Shown here: positions 33,396-43,052 of the stretch, one piece after another
Layout: every line of letters begins with the position of its first letter
Numbering within the stretch: position 1 is the first letter of the stretch
Origin: Flavobacterium tagetis
GTDB taxonomy: Bacteria > Bacteroidota > Bacteroidia > Flavobacteriales > Flavobacteriaceae
NCBI RefSeq assembly: GCF_016735615.1
Contig: NZ_JAERSF010000005.1
Coordinates: 124,001-188,000 of the forward strand
Reading direction: 5' to 3'
Length of the DNA: 64,000 bases
Notes under the pieces: generated by a model
Seen by the model: the letters and a program-made list of their open reading frames with translations, nothing else
What the model was told of the DNA's origin: nothing
Databases searched by the model: none
Translations under genes and position numbers: made by a program

Positions 33396-34577
33396 TTAGA
33401 AATTTTCTGATAACCCCAAACGCAGTGACCAGTCGTTTTTACTGATTCCGTAATCTAGAGCCAAATTACTGCCGTTACGTTTATTCCATTTAATTCGAAT
33501 TCCGGTTCCAACCGCAGGATTCCACTTTTTAAATTCATAGGTATCAAGTTTGGAAACCGAAGAAACATTCGTAAAAAAAACAGCTCCAAAAAAACCATTT
33601 CGACTGATATCGGTTCTGTATTCGGTCTCAAAATAAATTAAAGCATTGCTACGATATCTGTTTTTTGTGAATCCACGGCCTGTTTTTCCTTCGCGATCCC
33701 ACCCAATACTTGGCAAATCCAGATAATGCGGTTTCCCTCCAAAAGTGGACCAAAAAAATGCTCTAGAAGCCCAGACCCTATGTTTGGTTTTACTGAAAGA
33801 ATGGTATTTTCGTGCATCAAAATATATAGACTGCCACTTGTCTCCCTCTACTCCGCTAGTATTGAGTCGCAAATCGGCTTCGACATATAACCCTTGTTCC
33901 GGATTAATGATATTTTCTCTTGAATCGTATAAACCTTGAATCGCAAATCCAAAAGAAGTCTCATCAGAATAATCGCCATTCATATATTTATAATAATCTG
34001 TTTCTCCGTCTATATAAGATTCTTCAGAAATATTTTTATAATTATCGAAAAGAAAACCAACTCCCAACCTATAATTTCCCACAATCTGCCTTGTAATAAA
34101 CTGATAAAAACGCCACTGTTTATAATCGAGAGTTGACATTTCTTTATCAGAATTGTCTGCACCTAATCCATAAGTATCCTGCGGATAAATCATATAACGA
34201 TAATCTCCAATAAGATTCCATTTATTATCACTTGTGTAGATATAAGATTGGATGGGAAACACAAACTGATTGCTGAAACTAAAGTAAGGCGAAAAGGTAA
34301 TCTGAGACATTTTAGTTTTTTCTGCATCTCCCAAATAAAAAGTTGTCAGAAAAGAAACAACCAAACCATTACTAGAATTAACACCTACAGGAACAGGCAA
34401 CAAAGAAAAAGTTAGTTTTCGTTTTCTATCTGGACGAATCGTGTCCTGCTTATCAAAAATTTTATGAATAACATCTAAGATATCTCTAGTTCCCACGGCT
34501 GTACTATCATTTTGAGCCTGACAAAACGATCCTATTAAAAACAAAGCCAAGATGTATTTAATCTTTAAACTATTCAC
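33396..34577 (-). CDS. BamA/TamA-like (D15) outer-membrane protein
   Basis: A protein of about 393 residues with a signal peptide (VNSLKIKYILALFLIGSFCQ|A) and a beta-barrel pattern: many amphipathic strands with aromatic ends, GLYVEADLRLNTSG, GFFGAVFFTNVSSVSKL, GTGIRIKWNKRNGSNLALDYG and a C-terminal LGLSENF ending in Phe. This is the D15/Bac_surface_Ag barrel type; no POTRA repeats fit in its short N-terminus. It starts at a GTG (34577) or a TTG two codons upstream; no ATG fits. Role in the outer membrane unknown. It lies 31 bases from the GT2 start and may be co-transcribed with it. Confidence 0.8.
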   Translation of the reverse strand: MNSLKIKYILALFLIGSFCQAQNDSTAVGTRDILDVIHKIFDKQDTIRPDRKRKLTFSLLPVPVGVNSSNGLVVSFLTTFYLGDAEKTKMSQITFSPYFSFSNQFVFPIQSYIYTSDNKWNLIGDYRYMIYPQDTYGLGADNSDKEMSTLDYKQWRFYQFITRQIVGNYRLGVGFLFDNYKNISEESYIDGETDYYKYMNGDYSDETSFGFAIQGLYDSRENIINPEQGLYVEADLRLNTSGVEGDKWQSIYFDARKYHSFSKTKHRVWASRAFFWSTFGGKPHYLDLPSIGWDREGKTGRGFTKNRYRSNALIYFETEYRTDISRNGFFGAVFFTNVSSVSKLDTYEFKKWNPAVGTGIRIKWNKRNGSNLALDYGISKNDWSLRLGLSENF

Positions 34578-34705
34578 GCACAATATCTTAAAAACCGTCT
34601 CTTACAAATTTAAAATTTTATTAAGAATAACAATCTTTTTTTTGTGCGAAAATTTTTTAGTCGTAATCTCAGTTTTCAGTTTCAAACTGTCACTGCATAC
34701 TTGGT

Positions 34706-35896
34706 TTAAAGATGCAGTTGAATTTTATATTTATTCAAGATTTTCATTACAAAAAGCATAATCGTAGAAAACACCAGAGACCAAATAATTCCTGGGACGC
34801 CCTCTGTAAAATACTCTGGCAGAACATGAATGTTAAGCGCTTTATTAAAATAATAAATAACGCCTGGCAAAATATAAATCAATAATGGATTGGCAGCGGC
34901 TGGCATAAAAAACTCGCTCCATTTAGTTTGTTTTTTAACTTCCATTAACCAATACAGAAAATAGAAAAGAGCTGTGCAGATTGCTGCTGAAAACATTGTC
35001 CAAGAAGGTGTTCCTTTGATTTTTGATATTCCGAAATATGGACGGAGTAAAATTGCTGTTATGGTAAACAACGCAATAAAACCAATTACTGGCCAGTTGA
35101 TTTTGGAACTGATTTTTCGATCAAAAAACAATAATGAAATTATAATTCCTGCTGAAGTAAGCGAAACGTGCGTTAAGTGACCTGCTATAAAACTCAGCCA
35201 AGAAGTGCTTTGAACAAAAGAGTTTTCTACTAAATTAAGAGAATTCATAGCGACAGAAAAAACTAAGAATGCAATTATTGCCCATAAGTTTCCTGAAACC
35301 AACCAATAATAAATTACCGTAAAAAGATACGCCCAACCTATCAATCCTAGAATTCCCCACCATTTTGGCGTCATTCCGCGATCTCCTGTATCTTGGACAT
35401 ATATAAAATATAGGGCTACGAGAACTAAAATTCCTCCGTATTGCAATACGTTTTTTAACCAAACAGAAAAATCTTTTGGGTATTTATTCCAAATTGGAAT
35501 TGGCATGCTATAAGCCAAAAGCCCCCAAAATGCTGGTGTGATTATCATTTTCGCTGCGTCATAACCATATTCCGCATTGACCATAAAAACACCAATTACA
35601 ATAAGCGCAATGGCTCTTTTTAAAGTATGAGTCCAAATTGTTTTTGGACTGTCTCCTTTTATTAATCGGGCATTGAAAGCAAAAGGAATAGACATTCCGA
35701 CAATAAATAAAAAAGCAGGAAAAACTAAATCAACAAAGGTCATTGCATCTGCATCTGCAGGCATGTGTTTCATCCATTGTGGAACATTTTTGACACTTGC
35801 CAACTCATTTACAAAAATCATTACAAAAATGGTGATTCCACGCAAAGCATCAATAGAAATAATTCGTTGATTAAACAGATTCTCTTTTATTTTCAT
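34706..35896 (-). CDS. HGSNAT/DUF5009-like membrane protein, second copy
   Basis: A 396-residue, 10-12 helix membrane protein opening with ISIDALRGITIFVMIFVNEL and MTFVDLVFPAFLFIVGMSIP, the HGSNAT/DUF5009 signature seen in the 22182 gene. The helices are similar in layout but the sequences are well diverged, including a shorter internal loop. By analogy it may transfer acyl groups across the membrane to a sugar. It is separated by 122 bases from the D15-like gene and has no close partner on its other side. Confidence 0.82.
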   Translation of the reverse strand: MKIKENLFNQRIISIDALRGITIFVMIFVNELASVKNVPQWMKHMPADADAMTFVDLVFPAFLFIVGMSIPFAFNARLIKGDSPKTIWTHTLKRAIALIVIGVFMVNAEYGYDAAKMIITPAFWGLLAYSMPIPIWNKYPKDFSVWLKNVLQYGGILVLVALYFIYVQDTGDRGMTPKWWGILGLIGWAYLFTVIYYWLVSGNLWAIIAFLVFSVAMNSLNLVENSFVQSTSWLSFIAGHLTHVSLTSAGIIISLLFFDRKISSKINWPVIGFIALFTITAILLRPYFGISKIKGTPSWTMFSAAICTALFYFLYWLMEVKKQTKWSEFFMPAAANPLLIYILPGVIYYFNKALNIHVLPEYFTEGVPGIIWSLVFSTIMLFVMKILNKYKIQLHL

Positions 35897-35965
35897 AAAT
35901 TTTTACTTTTTTACTAAAAATCAAATATAGTATAATTCTTAAATGTCTTATTACAAATTCTCGAC

Positions 35966-35973
35966 TAATTTTG
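35966..35973 (+). promoter_or_regulatory. -7 promoter motif of the CpsB-like gene
   Basis: TAATTTTG matches TAnnTTTG, 34 bases before the ATG at 36007. Confidence 0.5.
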
Positions 35974-36006
35974 TAGTTCATAATTGTGCTATAGATTTCT
36001 TGCTTT

Positions 36007-36744
36007 ATGCTTTCATTCTTCAAACCTAAACCTGTCTTAAAAGATCTGTTGGCCGACAGTTTTATTGACATTCATTCTCATATTTTGCCAGGAATTGATG
36101 ATGGTGCAAAAAACATTCAAGATACAATTAATCTAACTAAATCATTAGAAGGGTTTGGCATTTCTCAATTTGTAACTACGCCTCACATTAGTCACTATAT
36201 TTGGGACAACACGCCTCAAACCATTTTAAATACCTATACAGAAACCAAGCAACTTTTAGAAAGAGAAAACATAAATACTCCCTTTAAAGCCGCAGCAGAA
36301 TATTTTATGGATGATTGGTTTGAAAAACATTTTAGAGACGAAAAGCTTTTAACTTTAAAAGATAATTATGTCCTTGTAGAAATGTCATACATGAACGCAC
36401 CTTTAGAGCTTTATAAAATACTTTTTGATCTACAAGTAGCTGGTTATATCCCTGTTTTAGCACACCCAGAAAGGTATGTTTTTTATCACAGCAATTTTAA
36501 TGAATATGATAAACTAAAAAGGGCTGGATGCAAATTTCAATTAAATTTACTTTCCATTGTTGGTTACTATGGCGGAGAAATTACTAAAATAGCTGAAGAG
36601 CTTCTAAAAAAAGGCATGTATGATTTTGGAGGAACCGATATCCATCATGTCAAACATATTAGAGCCTTTTATGAAAAAGTAAATAGTAGAAACATTTCAA
36701 ATCTTAAAGAAGTTATTGCAAACAATTCTTTTTTTAAGTTTTAA
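36007..36744 (+). CDS. CpsB/CapC-type PHP tyrosine-protein phosphatase
   Basis: A 245-residue PHP-fold phosphatase. The metal site starts with FIDIHSHILPGIDDGA (H23, H25, D31 region), then TTPHISHYIW, AHPERY and GGTDIHHVKH near the end; these are the metal-binding His/Asp motifs of CpsB/Wzb-equivalents in Gram-positives and Bacteroidota. Such enzymes dephosphorylate the autokinase that controls polysaccharide chain length, here probably the Wzc encoded at 38337. It runs toward the capsule operon, with seven bases between convergent stops. Confidence 0.88.
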   Translation: MLSFFKPKPVLKDLLADSFIDIHSHILPGIDDGAKNIQDTINLTKSLEGFGISQFVTTPHISHYIWDNTPQTILNTYTETKQLLERENINTPFKAAAEYFMDDWFEKHFRDEKLLTLKDNYVLVEMSYMNAPLELYKILFDLQVAGYIPVLAHPERYVFYHSNFNEYDKLKRAGCKFQLNLLSIVGYYGGEITKIAEELLKKGMYDFGGTDIHHVKHIRAFYEKVNSRNISNLKEVIANNSFFKF

Positions 36745-36751
36745 AATACAA

Positions 36752-38167
36752 TCAATAGGCATTTTCTTCACCTTGAACAATATTCATAATTGTTCTAATT
36801 ATAATTTTAATATCTAACAGCAGGCTCCAGTTTTCTATATACCAAATATCACATTCCACCCTATTTTCCATATCAGAAATTTTCTTTGTTTCTCCTCGAT
36901 AACCATTTACCTGCGCCCATCCTGTAATTCCAGGTTTTGCGTAATGTCTAACAGAATAATTATCTATTAGTTGCCCATACTCTTTGGCAAGATTTATCAT
37001 ATGAGGTCGTGGTCCCACAACAGACATATTTCCTAAAAGAACATTGAAAAACTGAGGCAGCTCATCAATACTAGTTTTACGCATAAAAGCTCCAAACTTT
37101 GTGATACGCGAATCTCCTTTCCTAGCCTGCTTATCATGTGCATCATCATTTACATACATACTTCTAAATTTATAACATGAAAATGATTTATTATCACGGC
37201 CAGAACGTTCTTGTCTAAAAAATATTGGACCAGCTGATTCTAGTTTTATAAACAATATTACTATAGGAAATAGCCAAGGAAATATTAAAACTATAACAGA
37301 TATTGAAAAACAAAGATCAAATACTTTTTTTACAAGTCTATTAATTGCCAACTCTAAAGGTTCTGGACGTAACATCAAAACAGGTGTGTTTTCATAAAAA
37401 GCGACCTCCACCTTACTTGATTTGGTATACAACTGAAAATCTGGAATAAACTTAATTCTTACCAAGTTTTGCTCACATATTTTTGTTATTTTATTAATTA
37501 TTTCAATTTTATCAATATGCAAAGCGATATAGACTTCTTCAACTTTTTCTCTAATGATAAAATCCTCTATATCCCCAAACCCTCCAGTAATTGGAATAGA
37601 GTGATTCTCAGTTTCATTTTTTTGATCAAAAAAACCTAAAAATTTGTATCCGTAAGTTAAGTTTTTGGCTAATATTTTTCGCATTTTCTCGCCTGTTTCA
37701 TTAGCTCCTACAATGATAATTTTCTTAAAATTGTAGCCTTTAGCCCTAATAATCTTTAACAGCTTCATTAAAATGTAGCGTGAGATCAGCAGTAAAGTGA
37801 AAAAAAACAAGTAAAAGTATAAGAGTCGCAACCTCGAAATATCTGTATACTTTAAAAAAACCACAAAAAAAACAATTAGCGCAATGTGTATAAAGATCTT
37901 CTTAATTGTTCTCCTTAAAATTGACTCAATATATTCAATCCTAATTATTCGATGAGAATCCTTTTGCATTAATAAAGCTATCCAAATTAAATTTGCTAGC
38001 AATGAGATTGTTTTTTCGTCTTTCAAAAAAAGTTTATCTAAATCTCCAAATCTGACCATAGCAGATAGATATATAGCAAAATTTAGCAATAGCAAATCCC
38101 AGCACACAAATAATAGTTTGGAGTAACGAGAAATACGATAGCGTGAGAAGTCTTGCAAAAAATTCAT
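36752..38167 (-). CDS. WcaJ-type initiating sugar-phosphate transferase, copy 1
   Basis: A 471-residue polyprenyl-phosphate hexose-1-phosphate transferase. Four N-terminal TM helices (about 15-145), a CoA-binding-like nucleotide region (KIIIVGANETGEKMRK) and the C-terminal catalytic domain, with CYKFRSMYVND, KTSIDELPQFFNVLLGNMSV and ITGWAQVNGYRGET. It attaches the first sugar phosphate to undecaprenyl phosphate in the inner membrane. It is the last gene of the capsule cluster, but a 169-base gap with a terminator separates it from wzc, so it may have its own promoter. It is a paralogue of the copy at 41619. Confidence 0.93.
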   Translation of the reverse strand: MNFLQDFSRYRISRYSKLLFVCWDLLLLNFAIYLSAMVRFGDLDKLFLKDEKTISLLANLIWIALLMQKDSHRIIRIEYIESILRRTIKKIFIHIALIVFFVVFLKYTDISRLRLLYFYLFFFTLLLISRYILMKLLKIIRAKGYNFKKIIIVGANETGEKMRKILAKNLTYGYKFLGFFDQKNETENHSIPITGGFGDIEDFIIREKVEEVYIALHIDKIEIINKITKICEQNLVRIKFIPDFQLYTKSSKVEVAFYENTPVLMLRPEPLELAINRLVKKVFDLCFSISVIVLIFPWLFPIVILFIKLESAGPIFFRQERSGRDNKSFSCYKFRSMYVNDDAHDKQARKGDSRITKFGAFMRKTSIDELPQFFNVLLGNMSVVGPRPHMINLAKEYGQLIDNYSVRHYAKPGITGWAQVNGYRGETKKISDMENRVECDIWYIENWSLLLDIKIIIRTIMNIVQGEENAY

Positions 38168-38294
38168 TTTAAACTTACTTGACTGGATATGATTTTGTTT
38201 TTAAGTATGGATGACGAAAATAATATTTTAATTATTGTTATACTATTTTTGAAATTAATTCTTGTAAAACTTTATATTAAGAGTGTGTAATAAA

Positions 38295-38328
38295 AAAAAA
38301 CGGTTCAAAATATTTTGAACCGTTTTTT
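38295..38328 (-). terminator. terminator after wzc
   Basis: AACGGTTCAAAAT and ATTTTGAACCGTT form a perfect 26-base palindrome with a T-run on the minus strand, nine bases after the wzc stop and before the last WcaJ-like gene. Confidence 0.88.
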
Positions 38329-38336
38329 ATCTTCTT

Positions 38337-40709
38337 CTAGCTAATCAGTCTTTTAAACCACTTTCTTTTCTCAACTTTCTCTCCATAACCATAGCTATAT
38401 TTTTGAGTAGGATTTGTATCATTTAGAACAATACACATATTAGGAAGTTTTTTGTCTTTAAAGAAACCATTTACGATAGATATCATTCTTTTTTCCAAAA
38501 ATCTAGCCCTCATGACATATACAAATGTGTCCGCATTTTTTGCCACTAGCAGTGTATCTGTTACAAGATTAACTGGTGCTGTATCAACTATTATATAATC
38601 ATATTCTCTCTTTAGCTTTTCAAATAACGTATCAACTTTTTTGTTCATCAATAACTCAGGTGGATTAGGAGGAATTATTCCTGCTGGCAGAATATAAAAA
38701 TTTTCGTATTCATAATTCTTTATGATGTAGTCTTCAAGATTTTTATTATCCGAAGACAAATAATTAGTTAATCCTTCAGAGGGAAGTGCGATGTAGTCAT
38801 TCAATCTTGGATTTCTAATATCCATACCAATAAGCAAAACTTTCTTTCCTAATAAGGCAAAACTAGCTGCTAGATTTGATGCTATAAATGTTTTTCCTTC
38901 GGAAGCAAAGGTTGATGTTACAAATATTTTTTTTGCAATTCCTTCTTCAACATTACTCAGCATGAAACTAAGATTTGTTCTAACAATTCGCAATGCTTCT
39001 GCAGAACTACTCCTGCTATTAGTCTTAATTAACTCTGAAACATCATTACAATTAGGCACATCTCCTATATATGGTATTTGTGTTTTTCCGTCTAAATCAT
39101 TCCTATTTTGAATTTTAATATTTAGCAAGTCATTTATATAAATAATACCAAAAGGAACTAACAATCCAAATAATAATCCTGCTAAATATACAATCTTTTT
39201 CTTAGGACTTAGGGGGTTCTCATCTGCCTTTGCAGCATCAATAACTCGGGCATTTGGTTCTGTTGCCGCAAGAGAAATTGCTGTTTCTTCCCTTTTCTGA
39301 AGTAAATACAAATATAATTCCTCTTTTACCTTTTGTTGCCTAGCTATAACTTTAAACTGACGTTCTTGAGCAGGAATTCGACCAATTTTACTATTCAAAA
39401 TATCTTCCTGACTTTTTAAATCTCTATTTTGAATCTGTAAATTTGATAGCATTCGACCTAGACTTGCTGTGACATTTGACTTTAAGGAGGTTATCTGTTC
39501 TTCTAGTTTTAGTACTGTAGGGTTTTCGGTAGTTGCTGATTTCAAAATTCTATTACGATCTAAAACCAACTGATTATACGAATTAATCAAACCGACAGCA
39601 TCACTCTTGTCACTAAGCATATTAGATGGCAATAATTCTGAGATTGAACTTTTCTTAATAAAAGTAAGTAATGAGGAAACTACATTTAACTGAATTTCTG
39701 TCTCAACTCCCTTTTTGTCATATTCATTAGAATTCTCAACAAATAGCTTTGCCTCAGATTCAATATCAGTTAATTTGTTTGATTTTTTAAAGCTTTCTAC
39801 ATTCTGTTCTACACCATCTAATTCTTGAGTGATTAAAGCAAGTCGGCTTGCAATAAATTTTGATGTATTTTCAGAAATAAAATTCTTATCCTCGGCGGCA
39901 TCCTCATTATAAATCCGAATCATTGCATCTAAAAAGTTTTCAGCTTTTATAGCTACTGGATCTGAAATCGAAATATTGACAACACTACTATTTTTGCTTA
40001 CAGGTTCTACTTTCAATTTTTTTCTAAATCGTTCTGTCAATTCATCTATAGGCTTTATAACAATACGAATATCATCAGAGAGATTCTTATCCTTTTCAGA
40101 AAAAAAAACTGTTTTATTTATTATTAAAACTCCTATTGGTGTCCCTATTTTTTCTCCATACTGAAATATTTTTTTTGTTAATAAAATACTTTTATCACTG
40201 TCGCCTGATTCATTTTCCAAAGAAAAAGTATCTGGTGTTAAAAACTTGAAATTAAACTCAACATCGGCGTCATCAAACAATTTGCTTTTGTTTATTACAT
40301 GTATACTTATAGGCGTTTCAGCATAAATATCTTCAGTTCTAATTTTCTTTTTTGCTAACAATTCAACATTCAAATTCAGTTTGGAAACTGTACTTTCAAT
40401 CAATGTCCTAGATTTTAATATTTCAATCTCATTATCTACATTAGTCTTGATATTGCTTCCTATTCCTAAATCTGAGAATATCGATAATTCTGAAAGCATT
40501 CCGCCTTTTTTTTCATCTTTTACAAGAATTGTGCTTGTAGCTTCATAACAAGGAATTGTATAAATCAAATAAACAAACGCTAATAGCATGCATATTATAG
40601 AGCTACCCACAAACCATCTCCAATGAACTAAATATTTTTCTAATTGCTCTCTTAAACTAACGCTGATTTCATCTTCCATAAAATCATTATAAATATCTTC
40701 CTTACGCAT
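38337..40709 (-). CDS. wzc: polysaccharide co-polymerase and tyrosine autokinase (Wzc)
   Basis: A 790-residue inner-membrane protein. TM1 (about 33-53) begins the Wzz domain, a long periplasmic coiled-coil region follows, and TM2 is about 507-526. The cytosolic BY-kinase domain carries Walker A STFASEGKT, Walker A' VLLIGMDIRNP and Walker B YIIVDTAPVN. The Tyr cluster is small: Y771, Y773 and Y775 in YSYGYG near the C-terminus. Wzc sets chain length and gates export by cycles of phosphorylation; the convergent CpsB-like phosphatase is the expected partner. It starts 15 bases after wza. Confidence 0.94.
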   Translation of the reverse strand: MRKEDIYNDFMEDEISVSLREQLEKYLVHWRWFVGSSIICMLLAFVYLIYTIPCYEATSTILVKDEKKGGMLSELSIFSDLGIGSNIKTNVDNEIEILKSRTLIESTVSKLNLNVELLAKKKIRTEDIYAETPISIHVINKSKLFDDADVEFNFKFLTPDTFSLENESGDSDKSILLTKKIFQYGEKIGTPIGVLIINKTVFFSEKDKNLSDDIRIVIKPIDELTERFRKKLKVEPVSKNSSVVNISISDPVAIKAENFLDAMIRIYNEDAAEDKNFISENTSKFIASRLALITQELDGVEQNVESFKKSNKLTDIESEAKLFVENSNEYDKKGVETEIQLNVVSSLLTFIKKSSISELLPSNMLSDKSDAVGLINSYNQLVLDRNRILKSATTENPTVLKLEEQITSLKSNVTASLGRMLSNLQIQNRDLKSQEDILNSKIGRIPAQERQFKVIARQQKVKEELYLYLLQKREETAISLAATEPNARVIDAAKADENPLSPKKKIVYLAGLLFGLLVPFGIIYINDLLNIKIQNRNDLDGKTQIPYIGDVPNCNDVSELIKTNSRSSSAEALRIVRTNLSFMLSNVEEGIAKKIFVTSTFASEGKTFIASNLAASFALLGKKVLLIGMDIRNPRLNDYIALPSEGLTNYLSSDNKNLEDYIIKNYEYENFYILPAGIIPPNPPELLMNKKVDTLFEKLKREYDYIIVDTAPVNLVTDTLLVAKNADTFVYVMRARFLEKRMISIVNGFFKDKKLPNMCIVLNDTNPTQKYSYGYGEKVEKRKWFKRLIS

Positions 40710-40724
40710 TTTCTTATTTCAACT

Positions 40725-41516
40725 TTATTTAAAAATTAGGACTGAAAGCGAAACTAAAATAGAAATCGCAGATATAATAACTGAAGTATTTGGACCAACT
40801 GCCGAAGAATTTACTCTTGTTTTATTAGGTTCTACATATACCACATCATTCTGGGCCAAATAGTAAAAAGGCGAATTAATAAAATCTGATTTTGTTAAAT
40901 CAACTCTATTATATGATTTTAGCCCATTTGTCTCTCTAATAATCAAAATATTATTTCTTTTACCGTAAATGGTTAAATCTTTTGCCATACTCAAAGCTTC
41001 AATAATCGTAATTCTCTCTGAAGCAACACTATAAACTCCAGGTAAATTAACCTCCCCTTGTATAGAAACTTTAAAATTAGTTATACGAAGATTGATTATC
41101 GGATTCTTAATATAGACACTGATTTTTTCCTGAAGCAATTGTAACGCTTCTGTACGGCTAAGTCCTCCAATTTTAAGAGTTCCTAAAACTGGAAATTCTA
41201 TATTTCCCCTTGAATCCACCAAATAAGTCTGAACTGTTTCCTGTCCGCGAGCAATATCTGACTTTGCATTACTTGAAATACTGTATGTTTTTAAATTAAA
41301 AGGAACAGCCACTTCGGGATCATCAGCAGAAACAATAATCATTAATAAATCATCTGGCTGAATTTTGACTTCATAAGTCGCTATTTTTTCTTTGGAAGAA
41401 AGTGTATCAATATTCTGATAATAAAGCACATCTTTTTTAGAACCACAAGAAAAAAACAAAAACAATAGAGATAAAAAACTTATGTTTTTTATCAAAAAAA
41501 TAAATTGAAATTTCAT
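40725..41516 (-). CDS. wza: polysaccharide export lipoprotein Wza-like
   Basis: A 263-residue lipoprotein with lipobox LFFSC (C24). The Poly_export domain (IQPDDLLMIIVSADDPEVAV...YLVDSRGNIEFPVLGTLKIG) and SLBB-like segments (ISIQGEVNLPGVY-type, INLRITNFKVSIQGEVNLPG in parts) follow. A C-terminal hydrophobic stretch (about 243-262) is typical of Bacteroidota Wza forms. It would be the outer part of the export channel together with Wzc. Spacing to wzc is 15 bases. Confidence 0.92.
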   Translation of the reverse strand: MKFQFIFLIKNISFLSLLFLFFSCGSKKDVLYYQNIDTLSSKEKIATYEVKIQPDDLLMIIVSADDPEVAVPFNLKTYSISSNAKSDIARGQETVQTYLVDSRGNIEFPVLGTLKIGGLSRTEALQLLQEKISVYIKNPIINLRITNFKVSIQGEVNLPGVYSVASERITIIEALSMAKDLTIYGKRNNILIIRETNGLKSYNRVDLTKSDFINSPFYYLAQNDVVYVEPNKTRVNSSAVGPNTSVIISAISILVSLSVLIFK

Positions 41517-41618
41517 TATGCAAATTTTTAAATCGTAAACATCTATAGTTAAACAAGTAATGTTAACCTACGGACATTTTGTAGTGAGGGAATTCTATTT
41601 TTATTAGGCAGAAAAATG

Positions 41619-43037
41619 TTAATACGCATTTTTTTCGCCTCGAAAAACATTTACAACTGTTTTTATAATAATTTTTATATCCAAGAGTAAACTCCAGTTT
41701 TCTATATACCAAATATCGTATTCTACTCTATTCTCCATATCAATTAACTCTTTTGTTTCGCCACGATAACCGTTTACTTGTGCCCATCCTGTTATACCAG
41801 GTTTCGCATATTGGCGAACAAGATAATTATTGATTAACTCTTTATATTCTTGTGTATGAAACAGCATATGCGGTCTTGGCCCCACAACCGACATGTTACC
41901 CAAAAAAACATTAAAAAATTGAGGCAATTCATCGATACTTGTTTTACGCATAAAAGCACCAAATTTTGTAACACGCAGGTCATTTTTTTGAGCCTGTTTG
42001 TTGTCTGATGAATCATTTACAGTCATGCTTCTAAATTTAAAACAAGAAAATGCTTTATTATCCCTGCCTGATCGATCTTGTTTAAAGAAAATAGGCCCTG
42101 GTGACTCCAGTTTAATAATAATCATAACAATAGGAAACAACCAAGGAAAGAGCCCCAAAATAACTAATGACGAAAAACATATATCAAATGCTTTTTTCAA
42201 AAGTCTGTTTACAGCATACTCTAAGGGTTCTCGGCGTGACATTAATACAGGCGTATTTTCATAAAAAGAAATTTCGACTCTGCTAGATTTAGTATACAAC
42301 TGAAAATCGGGTATAAACTTAATTCTAACCATGTGATGCTCACAGATATCAATTAAGCGATTAATTACATTCACGTTATCTATATGCAATGCAATGTACA
42401 TTTCGTCAACATGCACTTTGGTAAAATAACTTTGAACATCATCAAATCCCCCTAAGACACTGTCTGAAGTAGTTCCAGAAATATTTTCTTTTTGATCAAA
42501 AAAACCTAAAAACTTATAACCATAAGTTAAATTCTTGGCCAGTATTTTACGCATTCTCTCCCCTTTGTCATTGGCTCCCACAATAACAACATTTCTAAAA
42601 TTATAACCCTCTGATCGTACATATTTTAAGAACCTCATCAAAAAGAAACGTGATAACATCAGTAAAACAAAAAATATCACATAGAAACAAAATAATTGAA
42701 GTCTCGAAATATTAGAATATTCTAGAAAAACTACAAAAACAGCAACTATAGAGGCATGTATAATAACTTTTTTAATCGTTCTGCTTAAGATCGATTCCAG
42801 AGTTTCTATTCTAATAATTTTATAAGAGTTCTTATATAGTAGCAATCCAATCCAAATTAGATTTCCTAACAGAAGAATTGTTCTTGATTCTATTACTGGC
42901 AACTCATCATAATTCTTTAATTTAATCAAACCAGAAACAAAGACGGCTATATTTAATAAAATCATATCCCATAAAATGAACAGGATTTGGTAGTATCTTG
43001 AAAAACTATATTGAGACAGTTTTTGTAAAATTTTCAT
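41619..43037 (-). CDS. WcaJ-type initiating sugar-phosphate transferase, copy 2
   Basis: A 472-residue paralogue of the 36752 gene: near-identical blocks include ILAKNLTYGYKFLGFFDQK, RKTSIDELPQFFNVFLGNMS and KPGITGWAQVNGYRGETKE. Four N-terminal TM helices, a nucleotide-binding region (VVIVGANDKGERMRK) and the C-terminal transferase domain are all intact. It lies upstream of wza with a 102-base gap and 15 bases after the DUF1972 glycosyltransferase. Two apparently intact initiating enzymes in one cluster is unusual; they may prefer different sugars, or one may serve another locus. Confidence 0.92.
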   Translation of the reverse strand: MKILQKLSQYSFSRYYQILFILWDMILLNIAVFVSGLIKLKNYDELPVIESRTILLLGNLIWIGLLLYKNSYKIIRIETLESILSRTIKKVIIHASIVAVFVVFLEYSNISRLQLFCFYVIFFVLLMLSRFFLMRFLKYVRSEGYNFRNVVIVGANDKGERMRKILAKNLTYGYKFLGFFDQKENISGTTSDSVLGGFDDVQSYFTKVHVDEMYIALHIDNVNVINRLIDICEHHMVRIKFIPDFQLYTKSSRVEISFYENTPVLMSRREPLEYAVNRLLKKAFDICFSSLVILGLFPWLFPIVMIIIKLESPGPIFFKQDRSGRDNKAFSCFKFRSMTVNDSSDNKQAQKNDLRVTKFGAFMRKTSIDELPQFFNVFLGNMSVVGPRPHMLFHTQEYKELINNYLVRQYAKPGITGWAQVNGYRGETKELIDMENRVEYDIWYIENWSLLLDIKIIIKTVVNVFRGEKNAY

Positions 43038-43052
43038 GAGTATTCAAAATAA

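Noticed and set aside
38295..38328. The 26-base palindrome after wzc as an attachment or recombination site
   Set aside because: Its T-run and position directly after the wzc stop make a rho-independent terminator the simpler reading.
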